Assembly: GCF_000269865.1 (NCBI RefSeq)
Contig: NZ_AKKV01000026.1
Coordinates: 62,001-126,000 of the forward strand
Direction of reading: 5' to 3'
Source: Fictibacillus macauensis ZFHKF-1
GTDB taxonomy: Bacteria; Bacillota; Bacilli; Bacillales; Fictibacillaceae
Length of the DNA: 64,000 nt
The translations under genes were made by a program, and so were the position numbers. The notes beneath the pieces are model-generated. The model was not told where the DNA came from, searched no databases, and saw nothing but the letters and a program-made list of their open reading frames with translations. Below, piece by piece: positions 19,341 to 27,370 of the stretch. The stretch's first letter is position 1; each line of letters starts with the position of its first letter.

Positions 19341-19885
19341 CCTTTATTCTCCTCCCAATGCAGCAATCCTTTACGTTTCAAGCGGCCTAAAATCACGCGC
19401 TCGATTTTGCGATTGACGCGTGTCCATAACCCATCCGTACTGGCAACCGGCACGACCATAATCGTATGTAAGCCCATACGATTGCCTCCAAAAACATCGG
19501 TTAACAGCTGGTCGCCAATGACAACCACCTCGTCTTTTGCCAGCTTCATATCAGACAGTGCCCGCTTAAAGGCACGTGTCATCGGCTTGCGCGCACTATA
19601 AATAAAAGGAATTTTTACAGGAGTAGAAAAGCTGCTTACACGCTTTTCAGTGTTGTTAGAAACAATCGTAATAATAATTCCTTGTTCTTGAAAAGACTGA
19701 AACCATTCCATTAATTCTGGCGTCGCCCCTGGCGAGTCCCAGGCTACCAGTGTATTATCTAAGTCGGTAATGATTCCTTTCACATTGCGTTCTTTCAACA
19801 TTTCGGGAGTGATTTGAAAAATACTCTCGACGTGTTGGTCCGGCAAAAATTTTTTTAACATCCAGGACACCTCTATGTTATTCAT
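19337..19885 (-). CDS. yqeG: YqeG, HAD-IIIA phosphatase
   Basis: HAD-superfamily phosphatase. Motif I is ITDLDNTLVAWD, motif II IVSNN, and later KPMTRAFKRAL and VVIGDQLLTDV. 182 residues. It is the first gene of the leftward yqeG-yqeM operon, divergent from sda. The metabolite substrate is not established. Confidence 0.92.
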   Translation of the reverse strand: MNNIEVSWMLKKFLPDQHVESIFQITPEMLKERNVKGIITDLDNTLVAWDSPGATPELMEWFQSFQEQGIIITIVSNNTEKRVSSFSTPVKIPFIYSARKPMTRAFKRALSDMKLAKDEVVVIGDQLLTDVFGGNRMGLHTIMVVPVASTDGLWTRVNRKIERVILGRLKRKGLLHWEENKG

Positions 19886-20006
19886 TCAAGTTACACTTTT
19901 ACATTGTACCAGTAATTCCGCGCTGAACAACTCTTTTATCAGAATCCATGAAGAGAAGATGAGAATCAGCAGAAAAGTTTTCGACAAAATTCCTTATCTA
20001 TAGAAA

Positions 20007-20105
20007 TGTGGATAACTTTATTCACACTATCCACCGCGTAATTCCTTGTTTTTCGCAAGTTGTATACAGACTACCCACAAGATATCCACTACCACCTGTG
20101 GATAT
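20007..20105. promoter_or_regulatory. Cluster of DnaA boxes upstream of sda
   Basis: A perfect DnaA box lies at 20007-20015 (TGTGGATAA, reverse of TTATCCACA). A one-mismatch box is at 20097-20105 (TGTGGATAT). Two-mismatch boxes are at 20027-20035, 20071-20079 and 20082-20090. Five boxes in 100 bp directly upstream of sda fit the known DnaA control of sda in B. subtilis. Confidence 0.8.
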
Positions 20106-20247
20106 CCGAACGATTGTTCTCTTTTCTAATTCATGATAAGCTGTATACAGAAATTGCTAATAACGTATAGTTTATGCAGATCAGCAGAAAAACATGACAT
20201 ACTCACCGGTACGATGCATCGTCAATGCATGATTTTAGGAGGTGACT

Positions 20248-20304
20248 ATGCCACTCGTCTGGCATGAGAAGAATGGAAAATTTATCGGACGAACTGTTAA
20301 TTGA
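20248..20304 (+). CDS. Upstream mini-ORF overlapping the start of sda
   Basis: An 18-codon frame ([12 protein letters not shown]...) begins with ATG five bases after a strong AGGAGGTG. It stops at TGA 20302-20304, inside sda and out of its frame. The best ribosome site of the region serves this frame, not sda. It may be a translation-controlling leader, or the site may reach sda by re-initiation. A coding role for the peptide itself is unproven. Confidence 0.4.
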   Translation: MPLVWHEKNGKFIGRTVN

Positions 20305-20413
20305 ATCCTACTACAAAGCAAAAGAGCTACAGCTTAGTACAGATTTTATCTTTTTAATTCAACGTGAAATTGAGCGACGCGCCTTACAAAATCGCCTACA
20401 CTACACGTACTAA
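20273..20413 (+). CDS. sda: Sporulation inhibitor Sda
   Basis: Checkpoint protein that binds the histidine kinase KinA and blocks phosphorelay signalling when replication is disturbed. From ATG 20273 the frame gives 46 residues, the B. subtilis length: [18 protein letters not shown], then a helical hairpin with [16 protein letters not shown] second ATG at 20264 would add three residues. No good ribosome site precedes either. A DnaA-box cluster upstream suggests the known replication control. It ends in a terminator at 20450-20491. Confidence 0.92.
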   Translation: MENLSDELLIESYYKAKELQLSTDFIFLIQREIERRALQNRLHYTY

Positions 20414-20449
20414 TAACGACTGACTGCCGTCAATCACAGGCTTATTGAA

Positions 20450-20491
20450 GCTTATCGAGAAGCAACGTTCTCTTCTCGACAAGCTTTTTTT
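20450..20491 (+). terminator. sda terminator
   Basis: Stem GCTTATCGAGAAG / CTTCTCGACAAGC followed by T7. Confidence 0.88.
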
Positions 20492-20658
20492 AAAGCGCAC
20501 ATTTGCGCTTTCTGCTCCCTTTTGTCGAAGCAGTTGCCGGAATCTCTCTTTCTTTTCCCTTCATTTCAAGCTATAATGGAGGTTATTACTCCTTTTTGGG
20601 ATACAATCCATGAAGGTACAATACATAGAGAGCGTAAATGTAATTGGGGGTGATTTAA

Positions 20659-21198
20659 TTGTTCATGCTTGAAAGTGTATCGTCCACTGTAAAAAAGGTA
20701 AAAAGCCAGGCAGCCAATATTTTAACATTGGTGAACTTATCCCTAGGTTCTCTCGCACTTCTTTTTATTTTTAAAGGTAGTTTAACAGCAGGGTTTGTTT
20801 TCATCGTGCTCGCTGCATTATTTGATCGTTTTGATGGAATGGTCGCAAGAAAACTACAAATCGAATCAGAATTCGGAAAGCAACTCGATTCTTTATGTGA
20901 TTTAATTTCTTTTGGCATCGCGCCCGCTTTTCTATTATATCAAACAGCGCTATCAGACTTTGGAATTCCAGGAATGTTATTTACTATTATCTACATCGCT
21001 TGTGGAGCGATTCGACTCGCACGATTTAACATTACCGAGTTTACCGGCGCCTTCGTTGGTGTACCGATTACGGTAGCTGGTTGTATTCTCGCTGTCGGTT
21101 ACTTATTAGTACCTGTCATTCCATCGTTTGTTTTTATGTTTATAACGATTTTACTATCCTTTTTAATGATTAGCACGCTTTCCATTCAAAAGCGCTAA
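20659..21198 (+). CDS. pssA: CDP-diacylglycerol-serine O-phosphatidyltransferase
   Basis: Integral membrane enzyme that makes phosphatidylserine from CDP-diacylglycerol and serine. The CDP-alcohol motif DGxxARx8Gx3Dx3D is seen as FDGMVARK, then FGKQLDSLCD. Five to six membrane helices; 179 residues, close to B. subtilis PssA. The TTG start at 20659 lies five bases after GGGGGTGA. No psd gene is adjacent here. Followed by a bidirectional terminator. Confidence 0.93.
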   Translation: MFMLESVSSTVKKVKSQAANILTLVNLSLGSLALLFIFKGSLTAGFVFIVLAALFDRFDGMVARKLQIESEFGKQLDSLCDLISFGIAPAFLLYQTALSDFGIPGMLFTIIYIACGAIRLARFNITEFTGAFVGVPITVAGCILAVGYLLVPVIPSFVFMFITILLSFLMISTLSIQKR

Positions 21199-21205
21199 CA
21201 CAAAA

Positions 21206-21245
21206 AACAGGCTGCACCTCACTTGAGATGCAGCCTGTTTTTTTA
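21206..21245. terminator. Bidirectional terminator after pssA
   Basis: Arms AACAGGCTGCA and TGCAGCCTGTT flanked by A and T runs, between convergent pssA and the small membrane gene. Confidence 0.9.
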
Positions 21246-21446
21246 TCTTTTTTCCTCGTTCTGCTTTCTTGTTGCAAATACAGCGGCGAAAATGACGCAT
21301 GTTATACTGAAGAGCCATGTTACAATGCCATTATGCATCATAACATTTCCAACATAAATGATGGGAAATAGCAAAATAATCCATAACCACGAGACGAAAC
21401 CAAATCGCACGGGTCTTCCCTCCATTTCGATATAAACCATTAACAT
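21243..21446 (-). CDS. Small hypothetical membrane protein
   Basis: Up to 67 residues with two hydrophobic helices (WLWIILLFPIIYVG and GIVTWLFSITCVIFAAVF) and a charged C-terminus (RKQNEEKR). No recognised family. It converges on pssA and shares its terminator. Start uncertain: the first ATG at 21444 has no strong ribosome site, and a later ATG (MVYIEMEG) is possible. Confidence 0.55.
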   Translation of the reverse strand: MLMVYIEMEGRPVRFGFVSWLWIILLFPIIYVGNVMMHNGIVTWLFSITCVIFAAVFATRKQNEEKR

Positions 21447-21520
21447 ATCCTTATTTTAACATTCCCCTTCCAACCATTACAAGATCGTTTCCGTGTAACC
21501 ATTTTCTAAACATAAAAAAA

Positions 21521-21545
21521 CGATCGAGATGTTACTCCCGACCGC
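21521..21545 (-). terminator. pepF terminator
   Basis: Reverse-strand stem CGGTCGGGAG/CTCGATCG with a T7 tract following, just after the pepF stop. Confidence 0.75.
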
Positions 21546-21552
21546 TCTAGTA

Positions 21553-23331
21553 TTATTTCGTTAGTTCAAGAAACTCTTCCACGTCTTTTAATGCTACATC
21601 GACACCTTTAGCCCAAAATTCTGGCTTCGTTACATCTTCATTTAAATGTTTCTGCGCTAATTCTTCTACAGTCATACTTGCCGTATCACGCAGCAACGCA
21701 ATGTACTTGTCTTCAAACGCTTGTCCTTCTTGCTGTGCAATGGCATAAATGGATGCACTGAACAAAAAGCCAAATGTGTATGGGAAGTTATAAAACGGTA
21801 CATCCGTAATATAGAAGTGAAGTTTAGACGCCCAGAACTCAGGATGATACACATCAAGCGCATTCACATACGCTTCTTTTTGCGCTTCTTCCATCAATTC
21901 ATTTAAGCGCTCAACAGGCACAACGCCTTGCTTTCTTTCTTCATAAAAACGAGTTTCAAATAAGAAACGAGAATGAATGTTCATAAAGAAAGCGACCGAA
22001 CGCTGTACTTTGTCTTCTAATAAAGAAATTTTCTCTTCTTTAGTTTGTGCATTTTTTACAGCCGCATCGGACACAACAAGCTCTGCAAATGTTGATGCTG
22101 TTTCTGCTACATTCATTGCATACGTCGTCGCAAAGTATGGCATATCATCCATCACATACGTATGGAAAGCATGTCCAAGTTCATGCGCAAGGGTAGATAC
22201 GTTGTCTGGCGAACCAGAGAACGTCATGAAAATACGCGTTTCTTTACTTAATGGAAACTCTGTACAAAAGCCACCAGGACGTTTTCCATTACGATCTTCC
22301 GCTTCAATCCATTGTTTTTCAAACGCCATTTTAGAGAATTCCGCCATTTTTGGTGAAAACGAGCGGAAGTGATCAACGATAAAATTCGCTGCTTCATCAT
22401 AGCTCATCTTGCTGCTCGTGCTAGAGATCGGCGCTTCCACATCATGCCAGCTTAATTTGTCAAGACCTAGCAATTTTGCTTTACGATTTAAATAGTCGAC
22501 GAACAAGCCTTTTTTACTTTCAATCGCTTGCCACATTGCTTTTAACGTTGCATCTGACATTCGATTGATTTCAAGTGGCTCTTTTAAAACAGCATCCCAG
22601 TTACGATGCTTATACACGTTCGTACGGAATCCCGCAATGTGATTGAGTGCCTCTGCACAATAATCAGACACCTCTCCCCATGCTTTTGTGTATTGTGCAA
22701 ACACATGCTCACGTTCTTCGCGATCAGCACTTGTTAGCTTGTTCGCTGCTTGTCCGACAGAAAGTACTTCTTCTTTGCCATCTTCCGTTACAGAAATGCC
22801 CATATTTCCAACAACTGTATCATATAACGTAGACCAGCTATGATAACCATCTACGGCTAAATCGTTAATTAACGCTTCTTGCTCATAGGAAAGCTTCTGA
22901 GCAGCACTCGTTCTGCGCTCTGTTAATGAAAACGAAATGGCTTCCATCTCTTTTTGTTGAAGCAAGGTTTGCCACTCTGTATCGCTCATGTGCGCTAACT
23001 TATTATCAAGGAGCACGGAAATAGAAGCAAATGAAGCATTTAACGCTTCTAGCTTGCTGCGAACATTTAACGCTTGGCGATCGTTCACATCTTGAGCAAC
23101 GAGGCAACCTACAAAGGAAACGTATTCATTAATACGTGCTCCAGTAACTTGTACTTCTTGAACGATTGCCGCCATACTTGAAGCTTCACCTGTTAACGCA
23201 TCCACTTTATGATGAAGTTCTTTAATTTCCGTTTCTAATGAAGCGATCGCTTTCATAAATTCTGGTGATTGGCTTCCACCTGAAAAAAACGTTTCCAAGT
23301 CCCAGCTTTCACGCAAACCTTGTAATAACAT
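21553..23331 (-). CDS. Oligoendopeptidase F family zinc metallopeptidase (M3B)
   Basis: Cytosolic peptidase of oligopeptides. The zinc motif is in TLAHELGHAFHTYVM, with the downstream glutamate ligand in MNVAETASTFAELVV. 592 residues with the helical M3B fold and N-terminal domain. Similar length to the PepF-like M3 enzymes of Bacillus; the exact subfamily is not fixed. Single gene with its own terminator. Confidence 0.92.
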   Translation of the reverse strand: MLLQGLRESWDLETFFSGGSQSPEFMKAIASLETEIKELHHKVDALTGEASSMAAIVQEVQVTGARINEYVSFVGCLVAQDVNDRQALNVRSKLEALNASFASISVLLDNKLAHMSDTEWQTLLQQKEMEAISFSLTERRTSAAQKLSYEQEALINDLAVDGYHSWSTLYDTVVGNMGISVTEDGKEEVLSVGQAANKLTSADREEREHVFAQYTKAWGEVSDYCAEALNHIAGFRTNVYKHRNWDAVLKEPLEINRMSDATLKAMWQAIESKKGLFVDYLNRKAKLLGLDKLSWHDVEAPISSTSSKMSYDEAANFIVDHFRSFSPKMAEFSKMAFEKQWIEAEDRNGKRPGGFCTEFPLSKETRIFMTFSGSPDNVSTLAHELGHAFHTYVMDDMPYFATTYAMNVAETASTFAELVVSDAAVKNAQTKEEKISLLEDKVQRSVAFFMNIHSRFLFETRFYEERKQGVVPVERLNELMEEAQKEAYVNALDVYHPEFWASKLHFYITDVPFYNFPYTFGFLFSASIYAIAQQEGQAFEDKYIALLRDTASMTVEELAQKHLNEDVTKPEFWAKGVDVALKDVEEFLELTK

Positions 23332-23451
23332 TCAAAATCCCCCTTGAGTATAAAAAATTCGATCTTTTTCCATTATAAAGAAAAGACTGAAAAAAATCGA
23401 CTATTTAGTTTATTTAACATAAAAAAAAGAACCTCCCTTTTAATGAGAGAT

Positions 23452-23526
23452 TCAATCTGTAATACTTTGAAAGATACTAAATAAGCAAATCAGGATCATA
23501 ACACCGTACATAATTCCTTCTTCCAT
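23452..23526 (-). CDS. 24-residue hydrophobic peptide
   Basis: A short reverse frame starts at ATG 23524-23526, seven bases after AGGAGGA. It reads MEEGIMYGVMILIC... and ends in SITD. One membrane-spanning helix is flanked by acidic residues at both ends. No family recognised. It lies in the 800-bp gap before the secreted two-repeat protein. Strong ribosome site and clean hydrophobic pattern support it; length is the main doubt. Confidence 0.5.
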   Translation of the reverse strand: MEEGIMYGVMILICLFSIFQSITD

Positions 23527-23720
23527 TTTCCATTCCTCCTTTTTTATTTAAGCTTCCCTCTACTATATGAACTTAATCATTCAATATGAATCTGCTTTTT
23601 CTACTAGAAGGAGCAATGCGTGTGTATGTTCGAAGTACGTTTGGTTGTGAGCTTTAGGGAAGTCCCCCTCTTTGCTACAAATAAAGGATGCCTAAGCTAA
23701 CCCTTTTTATAACGTAAAAA

Positions 23721-23752
23721 AAACCGTCAATTCACGAATGAATTGACGGTTT
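23721..23752 (-). terminator. Terminator for the 26-residue peptide gene
   Basis: Perfect 14-base arms AAACCGTCAATTCA / TGAATTGACGGTTT; on the reverse strand the stem runs into T8. Confidence 0.85.
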
Positions 23753-23839
23753 CATAGGTACGACAGCCTTTGTTATGGAATAAGTATTATAGCTAATGAT
23801 GAAGTCTGTCGACCTGTATAAGAAGAGTAGAAACTGTTC

Positions 23840-23920
23840 TTATACTAGAGATTTGATTAGGTCAGTTACTAGAGGGATGATTCCACCGATGAACTTAAGG
23901 ATAGCTAGTGCGATATGCAT
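23840..23920 (-). CDS. 26-residue amphipathic peptide, phenol-soluble-modulin-like
   Basis: Reverse frame from ATG 23918-23920 behind GAGGAGGAAATCAA. The peptide starts MHIALAILKFIGGIIP and ends in LVTDLIKSLV. It has no signal peptide and is almost entirely hydrophobic with lysines at positions 9 and 23, as in a membrane-active amphipathic helix. The N-terminus recalls staphylococcal PSM-alpha (MGIIAGIIK...). Leaderless bacteriocin or type I toxin are alternatives. A small inverted repeat overlaps the stop and a strong terminator is 90 bp further on. Function is inference. Confidence 0.6.
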   Translation of the reverse strand: MHIALAILKFIGGIIPLVTDLIKSLV

Positions 23921-24258
23921 TTGATTTCCTCCTCTTTATTTTCTGAATTGTTCTAACTGTTTTAGAACTTAAACTTATTATAGTTTTTAAATCGAATAAT
24001 TGAAATAGTTTTCGACAACTTCACCCAAAAACTCCTATATTTTTTTATATTATGTAACTTTTTGTAATATTAATAGGTCTTTATTCCCTACCGACTTTTT
24101 GCTCACCTCTTTGTTTTTTAGTATAAAAAGGACTGGTAAATATGAAAGCGCTTTTTATTGGTAGATTTTTTACAAAAAACTTTTTTTCATTTTTTATGAT
24201 CCAAATGATTTTTTGGATCGTTAGCTCTTCAAATACAAACAAAAAGGAGAGATTTTCT

Positions 24259-25623
24259 ATGAAAATGAAAAAATCATTTGTTGCCATTCCACTTAGCCTT
24301 TCCCTTCTATTACCAACTGCAGGTATGGTTAGCGCTCATGAAGGACATTCCATGAACACGATGCAAAAAGGGCCGGTGACAGTAACCAATCCAGCCATCG
24401 ATTTACGCGCTTCACTCGATCAACTTTTATCAGAGCATGCCTACTTAGCTGTTATTACGATGCAAAAAGGCGCAGATGGCGGTAAAGACTTCCAACAAGC
24501 AGCTGATGCTCTTAATAACAATACAAACGATTTATCAAAAGCGATTGCGTCTGTATATGGAAACGAAGCTGGTCAACAATTCAAATCAATCTGGGGTAGT
24601 CATATTGGCTATTTCGTTGACTACGTAAAAGCCACTGGTAAAAAAGATGAAAAAGCGAAACAAAAAGCAAGAAACAATCTGGCAAACTATCGTGTTAAGC
24701 AAGCAAAATTTTTAGCTAGCGCTACAAAAAATCGCCTTAAAGCTAGCGACCTTGAGGCTGGCTTGAAAATGCATATCACAGAACTTATGAATGCCTTTGA
24801 TCATTATGTACAAAAAGACTATACAACCGCCTACAAAAAGACACGCGAAAGCATCAATCACATGTATGGCGTGGGCAAAAACTTAGCATGGGCGATCACG
24901 GATCAATTCCCTGCAAAATTTAAACATACAAAACCAAACACAGCCGCTGCCGATCTTCGTGAAGGGTTAAACTACTTATTATCTGAACATGCAGCACTTG
25001 CTGTCACTACGATGCAAAAAGGCGCAATGGGAGCAAAAGACTTTACAGCTGCTGCCAACGCCTTATCACAAAACACAAACGACCTTTCTAAAACAATTGC
25101 GTCTGTGTATGGTGAAAAAGCTGGTCAACAATTTAAAGAGATTTGGAGCAGCCACATCGGCTATTTCGTTGACTACGTAAAAGCGACAGGCAATAAGGAT
25201 GAAAAAGCGAAAGCAAAAGCGATGAAAAATTTAGATGCCTATCGTGTTAAACAAGCGAAGTTCTTAGAAACAGCTACGAAAGGCCGCTTGAAAGCAAGCG
25301 ATCTAGAAGCAGGTTTAAAAGTACATGTCGATGAACTGTTAAAAGCATTTAATTCTTATGTAGATAAAGACTATAACACGACGTATCCAACCGTTCGTGA
25401 AGCGTATGCGCACATGTTTGAAGTAGGGAAAGGCTTGTCCGGTGCCATTGCACAACAATTCCCAAACAAATTTAAAGGCATGCCATCTATGCCAAAAACC
25501 GGAATGGGTGGTGCGAGCGAAACAGATAACATGGATGTTGTCCTTTGGTCATTCGCTGGCCTAGCTGCCGCTGCAGCGATGGGCGCGATTGTTCTTCGTC
25601 GCAAAGGTGATCATAAGGCGTAA
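24259..25623 (+). CDS. Secreted two-repeat helical protein with LPXTG-like anchor
   Basis: The ATG at 24259 follows AAAAGGAGAG and starts a clear signal peptide (MKMKKSFVAIPLSL...MVSAHEG), giving 454 residues. Two homologous domains of about 170 residues follow (about 45-225 and 230-410). Each contains DLRxxLxxLLSEHAxLAV, TMQKGA, NDLSKxIASVYG, IGYFVDYVKATG and KASDLEAGLK. The C-terminus has MPKTGMGG, a hydrophobic helix and RRKGDHKA, a sortase-type signal with Met in place of Leu. Proteins of this type are sometimes named copper amine oxidase in databases, but no such catalytic motif is seen. Function unknown. Its N-terminal HEGHSM may bind metal. Confidence 0.82.
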   Translation: MKMKKSFVAIPLSLSLLLPTAGMVSAHEGHSMNTMQKGPVTVTNPAIDLRASLDQLLSEHAYLAVITMQKGADGGKDFQQAADALNNNTNDLSKAIASVYGNEAGQQFKSIWGSHIGYFVDYVKATGKKDEKAKQKARNNLANYRVKQAKFLASATKNRLKASDLEAGLKMHITELMNAFDHYVQKDYTTAYKKTRESINHMYGVGKNLAWAITDQFPAKFKHTKPNTAAADLREGLNYLLSEHAALAVTTMQKGAMGAKDFTAAANALSQNTNDLSKTIASVYGEKAGQQFKEIWSSHIGYFVDYVKATGNKDEKAKAKAMKNLDAYRVKQAKFLETATKGRLKASDLEAGLKVHVDELLKAFNSYVDKDYNTTYPTVREAYAHMFEVGKGLSGAIAQQFPNKFKGMPSMPKTGMGGASETDNMDVVLWSFAGLAAAAAMGAIVLRRKGDHKA

Positions 25624-25630
25624 GGTAGGA

Positions 25631-25663
25631 CTCCCCTCACTTTTTATAAGTGGGGGGTTTTTT
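25631..25663 (+). terminator. Terminator after the two-repeat protein
   Basis: Stem CTCCCCTCAC / GTGGGGGG followed by T6. Confidence 0.85.
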
Positions 25664-26098
25664 GCTGTCATGACGATTGCTTTTTGTTTTTGCAACAAAC
25701 ACGATCACAGCCTACCACTTGAACATTCTACCATTCGCTCTACTCTATTCCTAACAGCATGGCGTATATTCTTGATACTCTGACTAGGTAAAGGCTCAGA
25801 AATGATCCCTCTAAAGTAGTGCACATAACAATCCCCCGTCTTTAGAAGAAACAACGGGAGACTTATTATGTACCATGCCATCACTCATCTTTCATCAAAG
25901 AGAAGCGTTTCGATAGTACACGCAACCAATATTCATTTTCCTTTTGCACAGCGAACGTTATATTTCTTGCGACACAATGCCGCTTATTCGGATTTCTCGG
26001 ATATGATGGTCGTTGATGAAATTTCATCTCTAAAAAACACATCCCTTTTTTCTTGTTGCTTTAGCTTATGCAATGATCGAAAAAAATAACATAAAAAA
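25664..26098. other. Stretch without recognised gene
   Basis: About 430 bp between the terminator of the two-repeat protein and the SpoIISB-like gene. A 73-codon forward frame (25868-26089) has no ribosome site and no family resemblance. No repeat, insertion-sequence end or RNA structure was convincing. Confidence 0.5.
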
Positions 26099-26134
26099 AG
26101 AGAAGTAATCTCATACTTCCCCTCATTACGTGTA

Positions 26135-26308
26135 TTATAAGGCTTGTCTAATCGCATCTCTGTCATTTGCTTTCATTCGGCCAATCGAACGATCCATATT
26201 AATCGTTGTAGGCCGTTTATTGGGATTTCTAGGAGGCCGTTTACCATGCTTCGAATCGCTTTGACTATCACCTTGTTTTACGTCTTTTGAAGGCATTGTA
26301 GTCGACAT
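26135..26308 (-). CDS. SpoIISB-like antitoxin candidate
   Basis: A 57-residue basic, polar, probably disordered protein (MSTTMPSKDVKQGDSQSD..., later KRPPRNPNKRPTTINMD). Start ATG 26306-26308 has GGGAG about ten bases upstream. It is 60 bp downstream of a SpoIISA-type toxin gene, in the same direction. B. subtilis SpoIISB is 56 residues, basic and unfolded until it wraps around the toxin, so size, charge and position agree. Sequence similarity itself is weak, so the antitoxin role is inferred from context. Confidence 0.6.
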   Translation of the reverse strand: MSTTMPSKDVKQGDSQSDSKHGKRPPRNPNKRPTTINMDRSIGRMKANDRDAIRQAL

Positions 26309-26368
26309 TGATCCCACACTCCCTTACACTTTTTTTCAGCATATCATATTCATTGTTCGATTTCCATC

Positions 26369-27232
26369 TTATGCATGAGGATCAGCTTCACTAGATAAAA
26401 ATTGATCTTCCTTTGATAACAACCACAAATCCAACGTATACAATAAATTTAACATGAGAGACGCATCTGCTCCTGTTATTTCACTATTCTTTCTAGAACG
26501 AACGACAAAAAGGATATTATAATACTCACCAAAGTATGGAAACAATACAGACGAACATTCTTTTTCAAGAATCTCGATATTCTCCCCATCGAGCAACGTT
26601 TTAATTGCCTGTTTTTTTCTCATACCAACGCCCTTTGTCGTAAAATCATGATCCTTTAGAATTTCCTCATATGCTCCTTCAATATGGCGTTGGAAGATAA
26701 CAGGATCAGGAGAAGACGCTACCATATAAGAATAGACATCCAGTTGAAAAGAAGCAGCGAAATTTCGTAAATAGGAAAGCACAAATTCTTCATATTTTTC
26801 AGGTGTAAATTGAAATTCTTCTACGTGCCACGTCATATTGCTTTTAGGCATCATTTCATTCACTTTAATGAGTTTTTCACTTAATTCAATAAACGTTCCC
26901 CGGTTTTTATTTATGCTTTCTACTAAACTCTCTTGTTTTAGCTCATTCGACATAAACTTTGTAATATCAGGTGTTTGAAAGACAAACAAATCAATGATCA
27001 CAACACTTATACCAAGAGCAATCAAATACTCTAGTTTAAAGGTAGGATATGCGTTATACGTCCAGAAAAGAAAAAACATTCCTACACTAACACCATAATA
27101 TATTTTCCGAATGGCGACTCTGTGCTTTAAATAGTAGTGCCTATTCCATATGTACAAACCGATACTACAAGCAATTCCAAGCAAAAGTAAGGAAAAACAT
27201 AGGATCATTAACCAGCTTACTTCCAAGCGCAA
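26369..27232 (-). CDS. spoIISA: SpoIISA-type membrane toxin
   Basis: A 287-residue protein with three N-terminal membrane helices (about 6-28, 45-60, 68-88) and a soluble C-terminal GAF-like domain. Family features: VGMFFLFWTYNAYPTFKLEY and LIALGISVVIIDLFVF match the second and third helices of SpoIISA, which has WTYEP and RYLIVAVSFALIDAF there. SpoIISA damages the cytoplasmic membrane during early sporulation unless bound by SpoIISB. It is ~40 residues longer than B. subtilis SpoIISA. It lies just downstream of sigK and upstream of a small basic partner. Confidence 0.75.
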   Translation of the reverse strand: MRLEVSWLMILCFSLLLLGIACSIGLYIWNRHYYLKHRVAIRKIYYGVSVGMFFLFWTYNAYPTFKLEYLIALGISVVIIDLFVFQTPDITKFMSNELKQESLVESINKNRGTFIELSEKLIKVNEMMPKSNMTWHVEEFQFTPEKYEEFVLSYLRNFAASFQLDVYSYMVASSPDPVIFQRHIEGAYEEILKDHDFTTKGVGMRKKQAIKTLLDGENIEILEKECSSVLFPYFGEYYNILFVVRSRKNSEITGADASLMLNLLYTLDLWLLSKEDQFLSSEADPHA

Positions 27233-27327
27233 CCCCTCCTTTTCCCATTATACTCCATATATTGTCTCACTTCATCCTACTTACCGTCCTATTTATCATA
27301 AGAGAATCACAGTTTACACACTAAAAA

Positions 27328-27360
27328 AACTACTTGAAAGAGTAGGCTCTTCAAGTAGTT
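27328..27360 (-). terminator. sigK terminator
   Basis: Arms AACTACTTGAA and TTCAAGTAGTT with a T7 run following on the reverse strand, directly after the sigK stop. Confidence 0.85.
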
Positions 27361-27370
27361 CTCATTTTGT

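Noticed and set aside
23616-23657. 13-codon ORF with GAAGGAG upstream
   Set aside because: Too short, no conserved pattern and no terminator of its own; chance occurrence is likely.
25868-26089. Forward 73-codon frame before the SpoIISB-like gene
   Set aside because: No ribosome site, unusual composition, no resemblance to a protein family.
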